Part shown: positions 1 through 9,059 of the stretch, one piece after another | How positions within the stretch are numbered: the stretch's first letter is position 1 | Layout of the letters: each line of letters opens with the position of its first letter | NCBI RefSeq assembly: GCF_006715165.1 | Contig: NZ_VFMS01000001.1 | Location: 1,116,001 to 1,180,000, forward strand | DNA from: Arthrobacter sp. SLBN-122 | Lineage (GTDB): Bacteria > Actinomycetota > Actinomycetes > Actinomycetales > Micrococcaceae | Direction of reading: 5' to 3' | Length of the DNA: 64,000 nucleotides | The notes under the pieces: generated by a model | Databases searched by the model: none | What the model was told of the DNA's origin: nothing | What the model saw: the letters and a program-made list of their open reading frames with translations, nothing else | Translations under genes and position numbers: made by a program

Positions 1-1416
1 GTTGGGCAGGCGGCGCGCTTCGTCGGAGTCGTCGTCGCCGCGCGTCTCGTCCTTGCCTTCCTCGTAGGCTGCGAGGAAGCCGGGGAACGTGATCACGGTA
101 CCGGACGCGGAGAACTCGGCGTCCCGCCCGTCGGACGCCACGGCACCCAGGCGGATGGTCGCCGTCGAACCCTTGGCATCGCCCATCTGGGACGCGACGG
201 TGCGCTTCCAGATCAGCTCGTAGAGGCGGAACTCGTCCCCGGACAGCTGCTTGGCCACCTGGGCAGGCGTGCGGAAGGAATCACCGGCGGGGCGGATGGC
301 CTCGTGCGCTTCCTGCGCGTTGGCGGCCTTGTTCGAGTACACGCGCGGCGACTGCGGAACGTATTCGGAGCCGTACAGCTCGGAGGCCTGCCGCCGGGCA
401 GCGGTGATGGCTTCGTCACTCAACGCGGAGGAGTCCGTACGCATATAGGTGATGTAGCCGTTTTCATACAGCCGCTGGGCGATCTGCATGGTGCTCTTGG
501 AGGAGAAGCGCAGCTTGCGGCCCGCCTCCTGCTGCAGCGTGGAGGTGGTGAACGGCGCCGCGGGACGTCGGGTGTACGGCTTGGTGTCCACCGACCGGAC
601 CGTGAACGAAGCATCCTGCAGCCCGGCCGCCAGCGACGTTGCCAGTTCCTCGTTGAGGTGGGCCACGTTCCGGGACGTGAGTTCGCCGTTGTCGTTGAAA
701 TCACGGCCGGTGGCCACCTTGGCGCCGTCGACGGCGGCAAGCTTGGCCTTGAAGGAGCCGGAATCGGCGCCGAACTGTCCGGTCAGGTCCCAGTAGGAGG
801 CCGACTTGAAGGCCATGCGCTCACGTTCGCGGTCCACCACCATGCGGGTCACTACGGACTGCACGCGGCCGGCGGACAGGCCCCGGGCCACCTTGCGCCA
901 CAGCACGGGCGAGATTTCGTAACCGTAGAGGCGGTCCAGGACGCGGCGGGTTTCCTGGGCGTCCACCAGGTCCTGGTCCACGTCGCGCAGGTTGCCCATG
1001 GCGCGCTGGATGGCTTCCTTGGTGATTTCGCCGAATGTCATCCGGTAGACCGGGACCTTGGGCTTGAGCACTTCCAGCAGGTGCCACGCGATGGCTTCGC
1101 CCTCGCGGTCCCCATCGGTTGCGAGATAGAGTTCGTCGGCGTCCTTGAGCGCAGCCTTGAGCTCAGTCACCTTTTTCTTCTTGTCCGGGGACACCACGTA
1201 GTACGGCTTGAAGTCGTGATCAATGTCGACGGCGAACTTGCCCACCGAGGTCTTCTTCAGCTCGGCAGGGAGTTCGGACGGCTGCGGCAGGTCGCGGATG
1301 TGACCGATGGAGGCCTCAACGATGAAGCCCTCGCCGAGGTACTTGGCGATGGTCTTGCTCTTGGCCGGAGACTCCACAATCACGAGTTTCTTGCCGGTTT
1401 TGGCCTTGCTTGGCAC
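1..1416 (-). CDS. topA: DNA topoisomerase I (type IA), N-terminal part
   Basis: Relaxes negatively supercoiled DNA by cutting and rejoining one strand. About 472 residues are visible; the C-terminal part lies beyond the left window edge. The TOPRIM domain starts with VIVESPAKSKT (about residues 11-21) and includes ATDREGEAIAWH; the active-site tyrosine is in the ITYMRTDSSAL motif. The GTG start at 1416 is chosen because the protein then begins PSKAKTGKKLVIVESPAK and a GGAG ribosome site lies just upstream (about 1421-1425). The upstream neighbour on the same strand is the methyltransferase gene, about 130 nt away. Identification is secure. Confidence 0.96.
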   Translation of the reverse strand, partial: MPSKAKTGKKLVIVESPAKSKTIAKYLGEGFIVEASIGHIRDLPQPSELPAELKKTSVGKFAVDIDHDFKPYYVVSPDKKKKVTELKAALKDADELYLATDGDREGEAIAWHLLEVLKPKVPVYRMTFGEITKEAIQRAMGNLRDVDQDLVDAQETRRVLDRLYGYEISPVLWRKVARGLSAGRVQSVVTRMVVDRERERMAFKSASYWDLTGQFGADSGSFKAKLAAVDGAKVATGRDFNDNGELTSRNVAHLNEELATSLAAGLQDASFTVRSVDTKPYTRRPAAPFTTSTLQQEAGRKLRFSSKSTMQIAQRLYENGYITYMRTDSSALSDEAITAARRQASELYGSEYVPQSPRVYSNKAANAQEAHEAIRPAGDSFRTPAQVAKQLSGDEFRLYELIWKRTVASQMGDAKGSTATIRLGAVASDGRDAEFSASGTVITFPGFLAAYEEGKDETRGDDDSDEARRLPN

Positions 1417-1545
1417 GGTGCTCCTACAGAAAAAGGTTGCTGGGGCAGATGAGCCCATGTCCGCCTAGTTCACCATATTTTGGGGAATCGTGCGCATTCC
1501 TGTGGAAAAGATGCCGGTTCCGGCGAGCGCTTGTGGGGCTTGCCG

Positions 1546-3177
1546 TCAGGCCGGAACCGCTGCCGGAATGAGGAAGCCGTCGCGGACCAGGTTGGCCACG
1601 TCGGCGAGCAGCGCACCTTGGAAGGACCCGGCGTCTCCACCCAGGAGGGCCTCCAAAGCGGCGGCGATCTGCCCGGCGGTCAGGTCGCCGTCGCACGCCG
1701 ACACAAAGCCTGCCAGTTCGGTGCTCATCAGATTGGTCCGGCGCAGCCCGGCGCCCTGCCGGAGCAGGATCACCCCGGGGTGTTCGGCGCCGGGGCGCTG
1801 GTGGCGCTCCTCGGTGACGTCGTCCGCCACGAGCAGGTGCGTGCCGGCAAGGTCGTGCCCGGCCAGCCAGTCGCTGCGTTCGACGGCGGCGCCCAAGTGG
1901 GGTCCGATGGGCTGCTCGATGGGGTAGGTGATTTCCTCGAAACGGCTGATGGCGGCCCCGTCGCCGGCAGCGGGACGCCGCAGCCACACCATGCCGAATC
2001 CGATTCCCGCCACATTCCTGGAGGCGAAGTCTTCAAGGTAGGCGGCGTAGGCGTCGCGGTAGTGCTGCCGGTCCCGGGACTCCGAGGCATCCTGCAGCCA
2101 GGTTTCGGCGTATTGTTCGGGGCTGACCTGCTCGCGCTGGATAAACCAGGCGTCGGTCCCCGGCCGTATCCATGACTGTGGCCGCTCGTCCCAGCCGGCA
2201 CCGGCTGGAACTTCCCAGTTCCCCAGCATCTGGGCCGACCCGCCGGGTGCCAGGATGCCGGGCAGGTCCGCCACCAGGGCTGAAACGATCCCGTCGCCCG
2301 GCAGGCCGCCGTCGCGGTAGGTGAATCGGTCCGCTGCATCCTCCCCCGCACTGCGCGGAGTGATGACGAACGGCGGGTTGGAGACCACCAGCCCGAATTC
2401 CTCACCGGCCACGGGCTCCAGGAGCGAACCGAGGCGCAGGCTCACCCGGTCTTCGAGGCGGTCCGGGTCGACGGACAGCGCCTCTGCGTTAAGCAGGATG
2501 TTGAACCGGGCGTAGGCCAGGGCGCGCGCGGAAATGTCGGTGGCGGTCACATGCTGGCAGTGGTGCAGCAGATGGAAGGCTTGGATGCCGCAGCCGGTCC
2601 CCAGGTCCAGGGCGCGCTCGGTGTGGCGGCGGACGGTGGTCTGCACCAGGGTGGTGGATGCTTGCCCGATGCCCAGGACGTGGTCGTGCCGCAGCACTCC
2701 CGCCTGCTGATGCGCCGCGAGGTCGCTGGCCACCCAGAGCTCGGCACCGCCGGTGCCGTCGTCATTCCTGTCCCAGCCGTACGGCCGCAGGTCCGCCTTG
2801 GCGGTGAGCAGGCCCGAGCCGGGTACGGGCTGCACCAGCCCGAGCTCAAGGAGGCCTTCAACGCCTGTGTCCGGCAGCGCGGCGTCGAGCGTTTCCCGTT
2901 CCTGGGGCTCGGCGAGGAGCCAGAGGCGGACGACGGCGGCAAGCGGGGCCACCCCGTTGTCCTCCTTCACTGCCCGCTCGGCAGCGAGCAGCGCGGGAAT
3001 GATCTGGTCCCGGCTCAGTGCCGCGGAGGCCGTAGGGCCCAGCAGCCCGGCCACGCCGTCCAGCGTGTACTCGAGGCGGCGCAGGTCTGCGGCGAGCGCC
3101 GCCAGCAGGCCGGGAAGGTCGCTGCGGGGAGCGTCGGGGGTGTTGCCGGCGGTGAACTCGTAAGGGGATCTAGGCAC
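1546..3177 (-). CDS. Class I SAM-dependent methyltransferase (PrmC/HemK-like core, DUF7059-type N-terminus)
   Basis: A 543-residue protein. The middle part (about residues 180-290) is a Rossmann methyltransferase: ALDLGTGCGIQAFHLL is the SAM-binding motif I and VVSNPPFVITPRS is an NPPF motif, typical of enzymes that methylate N or O of glutamine, adenine or similar planar groups. The N-terminal 150 residues look like a winged-helix-type domain, and the C-terminal 200 residues are not recognised. The start is GTG at 3177. It is transcribed toward topA and divergent from the lipoprotein gene at 3221, with about 40 nt between. The methylated substrate cannot be told from the sequence. Confidence 0.85.
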   Translation of the reverse strand: MPRSPYEFTAGNTPDAPRSDLPGLLAALAADLRRLEYTLDGVAGLLGPTASAALSRDQIIPALLAAERAVKEDNGVAPLAAVVRLWLLAEPQERETLDAALPDTGVEGLLELGLVQPVPGSGLLTAKADLRPYGWDRNDDGTGGAELWVASDLAAHQQAGVLRHDHVLGIGQASTTLVQTTVRRHTERALDLGTGCGIQAFHLLHHCQHVTATDISARALAYARFNILLNAEALSVDPDRLEDRVSLRLGSLLEPVAGEEFGLVVSNPPFVITPRSAGEDAADRFTYRDGGLPGDGIVSALVADLPGILAPGGSAQMLGNWEVPAGAGWDERPQSWIRPGTDAWFIQREQVSPEQYAETWLQDASESRDRQHYRDAYAAYLEDFASRNVAGIGFGMVWLRRPAAGDGAAISRFEEITYPIEQPIGPHLGAAVERSDWLAGHDLAGTHLLVADDVTEERHQRPGAEHPGVILLRQGAGLRRTNLMSTELAGFVSACDGDLTAGQIAAALEALLGGDAGSFQGALLADVANLVRDGFLIPAAVPA

Positions 3178-3220
3178 CGCTCAAGTTTAGTCCGGCGTGC
3201 CTGCGGGGTACGGTGGAGCC

Positions 3221-3712
3221 ATGCCTTCCCGCCTTGCCCTCCTTCCGCGCGCCCGCACGGCAGCTGCTGCACTTCGCCGTCCGCTGCCGGGGACAACGCT
3301 GGCGGGGACGGTGCTTGCCGCGGTCCTCGGCCTGGCTGTGGCCGGGTGCTCGCCCGTGTCTTCCGTGGAAAACGCGGATGTGCCGAAGTGGCGGGCAACC
3401 GCCCTGCCATCGTCACCGGCTGCTGTTGTGCTTCAGGACTCGGGCAAGATCCTCAACCGGGACCGTATTGTGCAGGATGCCGCAAACGTTCCTGCCGGAA
3501 GCTACACGCTCACGGCTGTCTGTGACGGAGCGGGGAAGGCCTTCTTCGCGGTGTCGCTGGACGGCAAGCCCGTGGCCGAAGCCGGGGCCGCATGCAACGG
3601 CCGGCAGGAGACCACCAGGATCAGCCTTCCCGCCGCCGGACGGGTCGAAATCAGCAGCTCCAGCGTGGACGCTCCGCTGCTCTACGCCTACCGGCTGGTG
3701 CGCACGCAATAA
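3221..3712 (+). CDS. Predicted lipoprotein, first of a related tandem pair
   Basis: A 163-residue protein with a long N-terminal region, a hydrophobic stretch and lipobox LAVAGC, so it is probably lipidated on cysteine and anchored outside the membrane. The start at 3221 (MPSRLALLPR) is preferred over an in-frame start 24 nt upstream because GGTGGAG precedes it. The C-terminal half has the pattern GSYTLTAVCDG...FFAVSLDG...YAYRLV. This resembles the same region of the next gene (GTYILAIACRS...VTFTVRTE...YAFRVYRL), so the two appear to be diverged duplicates. Function unknown. Confidence 0.72.
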   Translation: MPSRLALLPRARTAAAALRRPLPGTTLAGTVLAAVLGLAVAGCSPVSSVENADVPKWRATALPSSPAAVVLQDSGKILNRDRIVQDAANVPAGSYTLTAVCDGAGKAFFAVSLDGKPVAEAGAACNGRQETTRISLPAAGRVEISSSSVDAPLLYAYRLVRTQ

Positions 3713-3762
3713 CGCCCGTTCCGGCTATGGCCCGCCGCCCGCTGCGGGCATAAAGTCTGACT

Positions 3763-4329
3763 ATGCCCAGTGTGCGGAGGTTCTCCGCGCCCCTTTCCCA
3801 AGGGACAGCACGGGTGCCGCCGGCAACGAAGCCCCCGGCCGCCGTCGTCCTTGCGCTGGTGCTTGCGGCAGGTGCGCTGGCGGGCTGCGAATATACGTAC
3901 GACGACGCCCGGGCCGGCACCGTGCAGGGCACCGCCACCATTGCCCCGGCACCGGCCTTCACCCGGGACCCCCTGCAGCAGGACCCGGTCAGCGACGCGG
4001 AACTGGGCGACTGGGTGTCGCGGGCGCTTCCGGACAGCACCGGCCCCGTGGTCCAGGCAGATGCCGGGCTCCTTGCTGCCGCTGAGGTGCGGATCATCTC
4101 GTCACCGGTCCTGAAGACCGGAACGTACATCCTGGCCATCGCCTGCCGGAGCCAGCGCCGGGTGACCTTCACGGTGCGCACCGAGACCCTCACCCTGGTG
4201 GACCTGGGCCTGCGCTGCGGCATCAACCGTGAAAACGTTATCTACGTGTCCACGGACAGCGTCCTGACGGTCAGGGTGGAAGCCAGGACCGCGGCCAACT
4301 ACGCGTTCCGTGTGTACCGGCTGGGATGA
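3763..4329 (+). CDS. Predicted lipoprotein, second of a related tandem pair
   Basis: A 188-residue protein with a hydrophobic segment ending in lipobox GALAGC (about residue 43) and a mature part starting CEYTYDDA. Its last 90 residues share a beta-rich pattern with the preceding lipoprotein: a GTYILAIAC motif, two cysteines about 40 residues apart, and a YAFRVYR ending. The pair of cysteines could form a disulfide outside the cell. It lies 50 nt after the first copy. No clear Shine-Dalgarno sequence is seen at the ATG. Function unknown; a cell-envelope role is inferred only from the lipobox. Confidence 0.7.
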   Translation: MPSVRRFSAPLSQGTARVPPATKPPAAVVLALVLAAGALAGCEYTYDDARAGTVQGTATIAPAPAFTRDPLQQDPVSDAELGDWVSRALPDSTGPVVQADAGLLAAAEVRIISSPVLKTGTYILAIACRSQRRVTFTVRTETLTLVDLGLRCGINRENVIYVSTDSVLTVRVEARTAANYAFRVYRLG

Positions 4330-4368
4330 TGCCCGCGTGGACCCGGCAGGCTTATGGCGGGCCGGGGC

Positions 4369-5265
4369 TCAGGCTGCGGCGCAGCCTTCCGGGCAGCGGA
4401 GCGTCTCGGGGCTGGCCGCGCATTCTTCGCAGTACAGCGTGAGGGAGCGGCAGCTGGGGTTTGAGCAGTTCTCGAACTTGCTGGTGGGCGCGGAGCAACG
4501 GGCGCACTCGCCAATGGTCTTGGCGTCCTCGCTGAACTCCAGGTGCATGCGTTTGTCGAAGACATAGAGCGAGCCTTCCCAAAGGCCCTGGTCCTTGAAG
4601 GCTTCCCCGTACCGGACGATGCCCCCGTCCAGCTGGTACACCTCTTTAAAGCCGCGGTTCACCATCAGGCTGGAGAGCACCTCGCAGCGGATGCCCCCGG
4701 TGCAGTAGGTCACCACCGGCTTGTCCTTCAGGGAGTCGTATTTTCCCGAGTCGAGTTCCTTGATGAAATCGTGGGTGGTGGCGACGTCCGGGACCACAGC
4801 GTCCTTGAAGCGGCCTATCTGCGCTTCAAACGCGTTGCGGCCGTCGAAGAAGACCACATCCTCCCCGTCCTTCTTCCTGGCGTCCACGAGCTGGTGCAGT
4901 TCTTCGGGCTTCAGGTGTTTGCCGCCGCCCACCACGCCGTTGGCATCAACCGTGAGTTCTCCCGGTGCGCCGAAGGAGACGATCTCGTCCCGCACCTTCA
5001 CGCTGAGCCGCGGGAAATCCTCCGCGCCGCCGTCGGACCATTTGACGTCGATTCCCCGGAACCCGGGGTACTCGCGGGTGGTCTTGACATACTGCTTAAC
5101 CGCGCCGATTTCCCCACCGACCGTGGCGTTGATTCCGTCCTTGGAGATGATGATGCGCCCGGTGAGGCGCAGCTTCTCGCAGAGGGCGCGCTGCCAGAGC
5201 CGGACGGCGTCCGGATCAGCGATGGGGGTGAAGCCGTAAAAGAGCACAATTTTGTTCAAAGCCAC
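4369..5265 (-). CDS. trhO: tRNA uridine(34) 5-hydroxylase, rhodanese-domain protein (TrhO/UPF0176 family)
   Basis: Family members hydroxylate uridine 34 in certain tRNA anticodons using oxygen. The protein has 298 residues from the GTG at 5265 (read as [15 protein letters not shown], the usual family start). An in-frame GTG at 5310 would add 15 residues that do not look conserved. The N-terminal acylphosphatase-like domain contains [11 protein letters not shown]. The rhodanese domain ends in [11 protein letters not shown] with catalytic Cys188. A cysteine-rich C-terminal zinc-binding tail follows (GECARCSAP...CSNPSCRSL...CEECAAS...CPEGC). It converges on the second lipoprotein gene. Confidence 0.9.
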   Translation of the reverse strand: MALNKIVLFYGFTPIADPDAVRLWQRALCEKLRLTGRIIISKDGINATVGGEIGAVKQYVKTTREYPGFRGIDVKWSDGGAEDFPRLSVKVRDEIVSFGAPGELTVDANGVVGGGKHLKPEELHQLVDARKKDGEDVVFFDGRNAFEAQIGRFKDAVVPDVATTHDFIKELDSGKYDSLKDKPVVTYCTGGIRCEVLSSLMVNRGFKEVYQLDGGIVRYGEAFKDQGLWEGSLYVFDKRMHLEFSEDAKTIGECARCSAPTSKFENCSNPSCRSLTLYCEECAASPETLRCPEGCAAA

Positions 5266-5397
5266 GCATTTAAGGGTACCGGCTGCCGTGGCGGCCTGGT
5301 CCTGCTCCACAACGGCGGGAGGACTGGCCTCATTACGATTGCATAAGCACTTCCCTACCCCCTGTTGCTGGCGATCGGGCTGGAATAGTCTCTTGCC

Positions 5398-6090
5398 ATG
5401 AGTCCGGAAACCCTGGTTGAAGACATCACTGGCCTGCTCGAGGTGTGGGTTGCGGGCTGGGCCGGGTGTCGCGGCTACCAGACCACCACCGAGGGCCGCT
5501 TCCCTGCCGCGCTCCGGACTGATACCAGCGGCGAATGGGAAGTCTTCGCGTCAGAACCAACTGAAGACGAGTTCGCCGCGCTGGCTGCCAGGACGGCAGC
5601 ATCCCCCGCCAAGGTACTGACCGTCCTCACCAACGATCCCTCCCGGTATGCGGCCATGGCAGGCCGGCATGGGCTCAACGTCACCTCCGACTCCCAGACG
5701 ATGATGATCGTGGACATGGAGACCCAGGACACTGAGGACCCCTGGCTTTCCGACGACGATCTGAGGCTGTCCACTTCCGAACAGAATGGCGTCCACTACG
5801 CCGAGGTCAGGTCCGGAGACGCCGTGGCGGCCAGCGGCCGGGTGTTCGTGGTGGGTGACACCGCGGTGTTCGACAAGATCATTACGGAGCCGGCCTTCCA
5901 GCGCAGGGGCCTGGGCAGCCTCATCATGCGCGCCCTGGCGGCCCAGGCTTCCGGGCACGATGTCCGCAGCGGCCTCCTTCTGGCGTCCAGGGACGGGCAA
6001 AAGCTCTATTCGCACCTTGGCTGGACAACCGTTGCGCGGGTCCTGATGCTCTCGGCGTCCCATGACGGATCGGATCTCTCGCTGAGCTAA
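5398..6090 (+). CDS. GNAT-family N-acetyltransferase
   Basis: A 230-residue protein. The C-terminal half (about residues 120-215) has the GNAT fold: [23 protein letters not shown] followed by [14 protein letters not shown], the Q/RxxGxG/A acetyl-CoA pyrophosphate loop, and [18 protein letters not shown] near the end. The N-terminal half ([14 protein letters not shown]) is less conserved and may bind the acceptor. It starts at ATG 5398 and is divergent from trhO. The acceptor amine is unknown. Confidence 0.82.
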   Translation: MSPETLVEDITGLLEVWVAGWAGCRGYQTTTEGRFPAALRTDTSGEWEVFASEPTEDEFAALAARTAASPAKVLTVLTNDPSRYAAMAGRHGLNVTSDSQTMMIVDMETQDTEDPWLSDDDLRLSTSEQNGVHYAEVRSGDAVAASGRVFVVGDTAVFDKIITEPAFQRRGLGSLIMRALAAQASGHDVRSGLLLASRDGQKLYSHLGWTTVARVLMLSASHDGSDLSLS

Positions 6091-6177
6091 GCCGCCCCGG
6101 CGGAAGTACGCCCCGTGCTGTTTTCCCGTTGGCGAACCGCGTGCCCGGCCCGCAGCACCGGATGAAAGAATGGTGGG

Positions 6178-8553
6178 GTGAATCCCCATGACTCCCTGAT
6201 TCCTTTGCTGGGCCGCGGCCCGGAACCGGAACAGCTCCGTCATGTCCGGACCATACCGGCGCGGGAGGCAATCCACGCGCCGTGGCCCGATTGGGTGCAC
6301 CCGGACATTGCTGAGGCGTACGGGTCGCTGGGCATCCGCGAGCCCTACCGGCACCAGGTGGACGCGGCCAATGCGGCGCACTCCGGGGCGCATGTGGTGG
6401 TGGCCACCGGAACCGCGTCCGGGAAGTCGCTGGCGTACCAGTTGCCGGCGCTTGACGCGATCCACCGCTCCGAACTGCGGGTGCTCGCAGACCCGGGAAA
6501 GATCCACGACGACGGCGCCGTCACCCTGTACCTGTCCCCCACCAAGGCGCTGGCCGCCGACCAGCTGAACGCCATCCGCGCCCTGAAGCTGCCCACGGTC
6601 CGGGCGGAAACCTATGACGGCGATACCGATCCGGCCGCCCGCCGCTGGATCCGGGACCACGCCAACTTCATCCTGGCCAACCCGGACATGCTGCACTTCG
6701 GCATCCTGCCCAACCACGCCTGGTGGGCCGGGTTCTTCCGCCGGCTGCGCTACGTCATTGTGGACGAGGCGCACAGCTACCGGGGCGTGTTCGGATCACA
6801 CGTGGCCAACCTCATGCGGCGGCTCCGCCGGATCTGTGCGTACTACGGGGCGGGAACCTCTTTCCCGGAACCAGTATTCATTGCGGCATCCGCAACCGCC
6901 TCCGAGCCCGATGTCTCCTTCGCACGCCTCATTGGTGCCCCGGTGAAGGCGGTATCCCAGGACTGCTCACCCCACGGCGCCACCACTGTGGCGTTTTGGG
7001 AACCGGCGCTGACCGAGGTCCGCGGCGAGAACGGGGCTAAACAGCGCCGGACGGCAGTGGCCGAGACCTCGGACCTGCTGGCCAACCTGGTGTCCGCCCG
7101 GATCCGTACCATCGCCTTCATCAAGTCCCGCCGGGGTGCCGAAACCATTTCGGCCATCACCAAGCGGCTCCTTGACGAGGTGGATCCCAGCCTGCCGCAG
7201 CGGGTGGCCGCCTACCGCTCGGGATACCTGCCGGAGGAACGCCGGGCAGTGGAGAAATCCCTGCGTTCCGGCCAGCTGCTGGGCGTCTCCAGCACGTCCG
7301 CCCTGGAGCTGGGGATCGACATCTCCGGCCTCGATGCAGTCCTGGTGGCAGGCTGGCCCGGCACCAGGGCCTCGCTCTTCCAGCAGATTGGCCGGGCCGG
7401 CAGGGCAGGCCAGGATGCCATCGCCGCGTTTGTGGCCAGTGACGATCCGCTGGACACCTTCCTGGTGAACCACCCCGAGGCCATTTTCGACGTCTCGGTG
7501 GAGGCCACGGTCTTTGACCCGTCCAACCCCTACGTGCTCGGACCACACCTCTGTGCCGCGGCGGCGGAACTCCCCCTGGGACCGGCGGAGCTGGACCTTT
7601 TCGGGGGAACCGCCGAGATGCTCCTGGACCGGCTGGTGGCGCAGGGCTACCTGCGGCGGCGGCCTGCCGGCTGGTTCTGGACCCACTCGCAGAGCGCTGC
7701 GGCCATGGTTAATCTCCGGGCCGACGGCGGAGGTCCGGTCAGCATCGTCGACGCCGAGACCGGCTCCCTGCTGGGCACGATGGACTCGCCCCAGACCCAT
7801 TACCAGGCACATACAGGCGCTGTGTACGTCCACCAGGGTGACACGTATGTGGTGGAGGACCTGAACGAGGACGACCACTGCGTCATGGTGCGGCGGGCAA
7901 ACCCCGACTACTACACCACGGCAAGAGACGTGACCCAGATCGAGGTCCTGGACACCGTGCGGACCATGCAGTGGGGTGATGTGACCGTCCACTTCGGTGA
8001 CGTGAAGGTGACCACGCAGGTTGTCTCCTTCCAGCGGAAGGCCTTGATTTCCAATGAGGTTTTGGGCGAGGAGCCGCTTGAGCTGGGTGCCCGCGAACTT
8101 TTCACCAAGGCAGTGTGGTTCGTGGTGGACAACCGTTCCCTCACGGGGGCCGGCCTCATCGAAGCCCAGTTCCCCGGTGCACTGCATGCCGCGGAGCACG
8201 CGGCGATCGGGCTCCTCCCCCTCGTCGCCTCCAGCGACCGCTGGGACATCGGCGGGGTCTCCACGGCGCTGCACGCGGACACCGGGGTGCCCACCATCTT
8301 TGTGTATGACGGGCACCCCGGCGGGGCCGGCTTTGCTGAACGGGGTTTCGACAAGGCCATGGTGTGGCTGGCAGCAACCAGGGACGCCATCAAGGCCTGC
8401 GAGTGCGACTCCGGCTGCCCGTCCTGCGTGCAGTCCCCCAAGTGCGGAAACAAGAACAACCCGCTGGACAAGGCCGCCGCGGTGACCCTGCTGGACGTCC
8501 TGCTCAAGGACGCCTCCGAGACCACCCTTTTGGATGTGGAGGCCAGGAGCTGA
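6178..8553 (+). CDS. DEAH-box helicase with DUF1998 C-terminus (MrfA/Hrq1 type, helicase/secretion neighbourhood family)
   Basis: A 791-residue superfamily 2 helicase. Visible motifs are the Q-motif region with RHQVDAA, Walker A ATGTASGKS (residues 76-84), DEAH in VIVDEAHSYRG (about 197), SAT in IAASATA, and motif VI QQIGRAGRAGQ. The C-terminal DUF1998 region has four cysteines in CECDSGCPSCVQSPKCG, expected to bind zinc as in MrfA (B. subtilis mitomycin repair) and fungal Hrq1. The GTG start at 6178 gives MNPHDSLIPLL. It converges with the tad operon, and the two 3' ends are 20 nt apart. This pairing is conserved in Actinomycetota (TIGRFAM 'helicase/secretion neighborhood'). A repair role is inferred from the family. 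Confidence 0.93.
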   Translation: MNPHDSLIPLLGRGPEPEQLRHVRTIPAREAIHAPWPDWVHPDIAEAYGSLGIREPYRHQVDAANAAHSGAHVVVATGTASGKSLAYQLPALDAIHRSELRVLADPGKIHDDGAVTLYLSPTKALAADQLNAIRALKLPTVRAETYDGDTDPAARRWIRDHANFILANPDMLHFGILPNHAWWAGFFRRLRYVIVDEAHSYRGVFGSHVANLMRRLRRICAYYGAGTSFPEPVFIAASATASEPDVSFARLIGAPVKAVSQDCSPHGATTVAFWEPALTEVRGENGAKQRRTAVAETSDLLANLVSARIRTIAFIKSRRGAETISAITKRLLDEVDPSLPQRVAAYRSGYLPEERRAVEKSLRSGQLLGVSSTSALELGIDISGLDAVLVAGWPGTRASLFQQIGRAGRAGQDAIAAFVASDDPLDTFLVNHPEAIFDVSVEATVFDPSNPYVLGPHLCAAAAELPLGPAELDLFGGTAEMLLDRLVAQGYLRRRPAGWFWTHSQSAAAMVNLRADGGGPVSIVDAETGSLLGTMDSPQTHYQAHTGAVYVHQGDTYVVEDLNEDDHCVMVRRANPDYYTTARDVTQIEVLDTVRTMQWGDVTVHFGDVKVTTQVVSFQRKALISNEVLGEEPLELGARELFTKAVWFVVDNRSLTGAGLIEAQFPGALHAAEHAAIGLLPLVASSDRWDIGGVSTALHADTGVPTIFVYDGHPGGAGFAERGFDKAMVWLAATRDAIKACECDSGCPSCVQSPKCGNKNNPLDKAAAVTLLDVLLKDASETTLLDVEARS

Positions 8554-8566
8554 CCCCGCTCCTGGC
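8542..8566. terminator. Hairpin between the convergent helicase and tad operon
   Basis: Perfect 9-bp stem GCCAGGAGC / GCTCCTGGC with a 7-nt loop that contains the helicase stop codon. It lies between the convergent ends. There is no U-tract, so it may instead act as a pause site or block to read-through in both directions. Confidence 0.5.
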
Positions 8567-8573
8567 ATGACCA

Positions 8574-9059
8574 CTACGGCGGAGGCCCTGCCCGGGCACG
8601 GCCGGTTGCGGCACCCAGCAGCGAGCAATCCACCAGCTCGGTCCGCACCTCAACGGTCTGGCCCACGCCCTCTGAACAGTTAAGAACCGTGGCGGCGTGG
8701 CGGGCGGCCACCTCCGCGGCGACACTGCAGGGCTCACCCGTGGTGATGCCGCGAAGGGCATCGGCTGCGGCAAGGGCCGCCAGGTCCGCGGCCGCTGCCG
8801 CCCTGCTGGCCAGCACCGCCGACTGCGCCAGCAGCAGCATGACGGCCATGGCCGTCATGACCACCAGTGCCAGCCCAGCGGCCAGGACAGTCCCGGAACC
8901 GCGTTCGCGTCCATCACGAGTCCCCGGCCCGCACCTGCCCGCGGTGCGATGACTGCGCCCGACTGCGGGATGGCGCAACCCGGCGGCGGCGTACTTCAGG
9001 ACCACGACGGCGTTGCCCCGCCCCTTGACGTGATACCGCCATTCAGCATTGCCCATCAT
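8574..9059 (-). CDS. TadE/TadG-like pilus-assembly protein (helicase/secretion neighbourhood type)
   Basis: A 161-residue protein, last gene of the tad operon. After about 55 residues it has GSGTVLAAGLALVVMTAM and a hydrophobic helix, then an alanine-rich segment (ASRAAAAADLAALAAADA), the signature of the small TadE-like family. Two cysteines in the C-terminal part (EPCSV, VLNCSEG) may form a disulfide. The ATG at 9059 overlaps the stop codon of the upstream tadE gene (ATGA), supporting translational coupling; a longer frame up to 9221 would overlap that gene completely. It is predicted to be a membrane-anchored pseudopilin-like part of the Flp/Tad apparatus. Confidence 0.8.
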   Translation of the reverse strand: MMGNAEWRYHVKGRGNAVVVLKYAAAGLRHPAVGRSHRTAGRCGPGTRDGRERGSGTVLAAGLALVVMTAMAVMLLLAQSAVLASRAAAAADLAALAAADALRGITTGEPCSVAAEVAARHAATVLNCSEGVGQTVEVRTELVDCSLLGAATGRARAGPPP

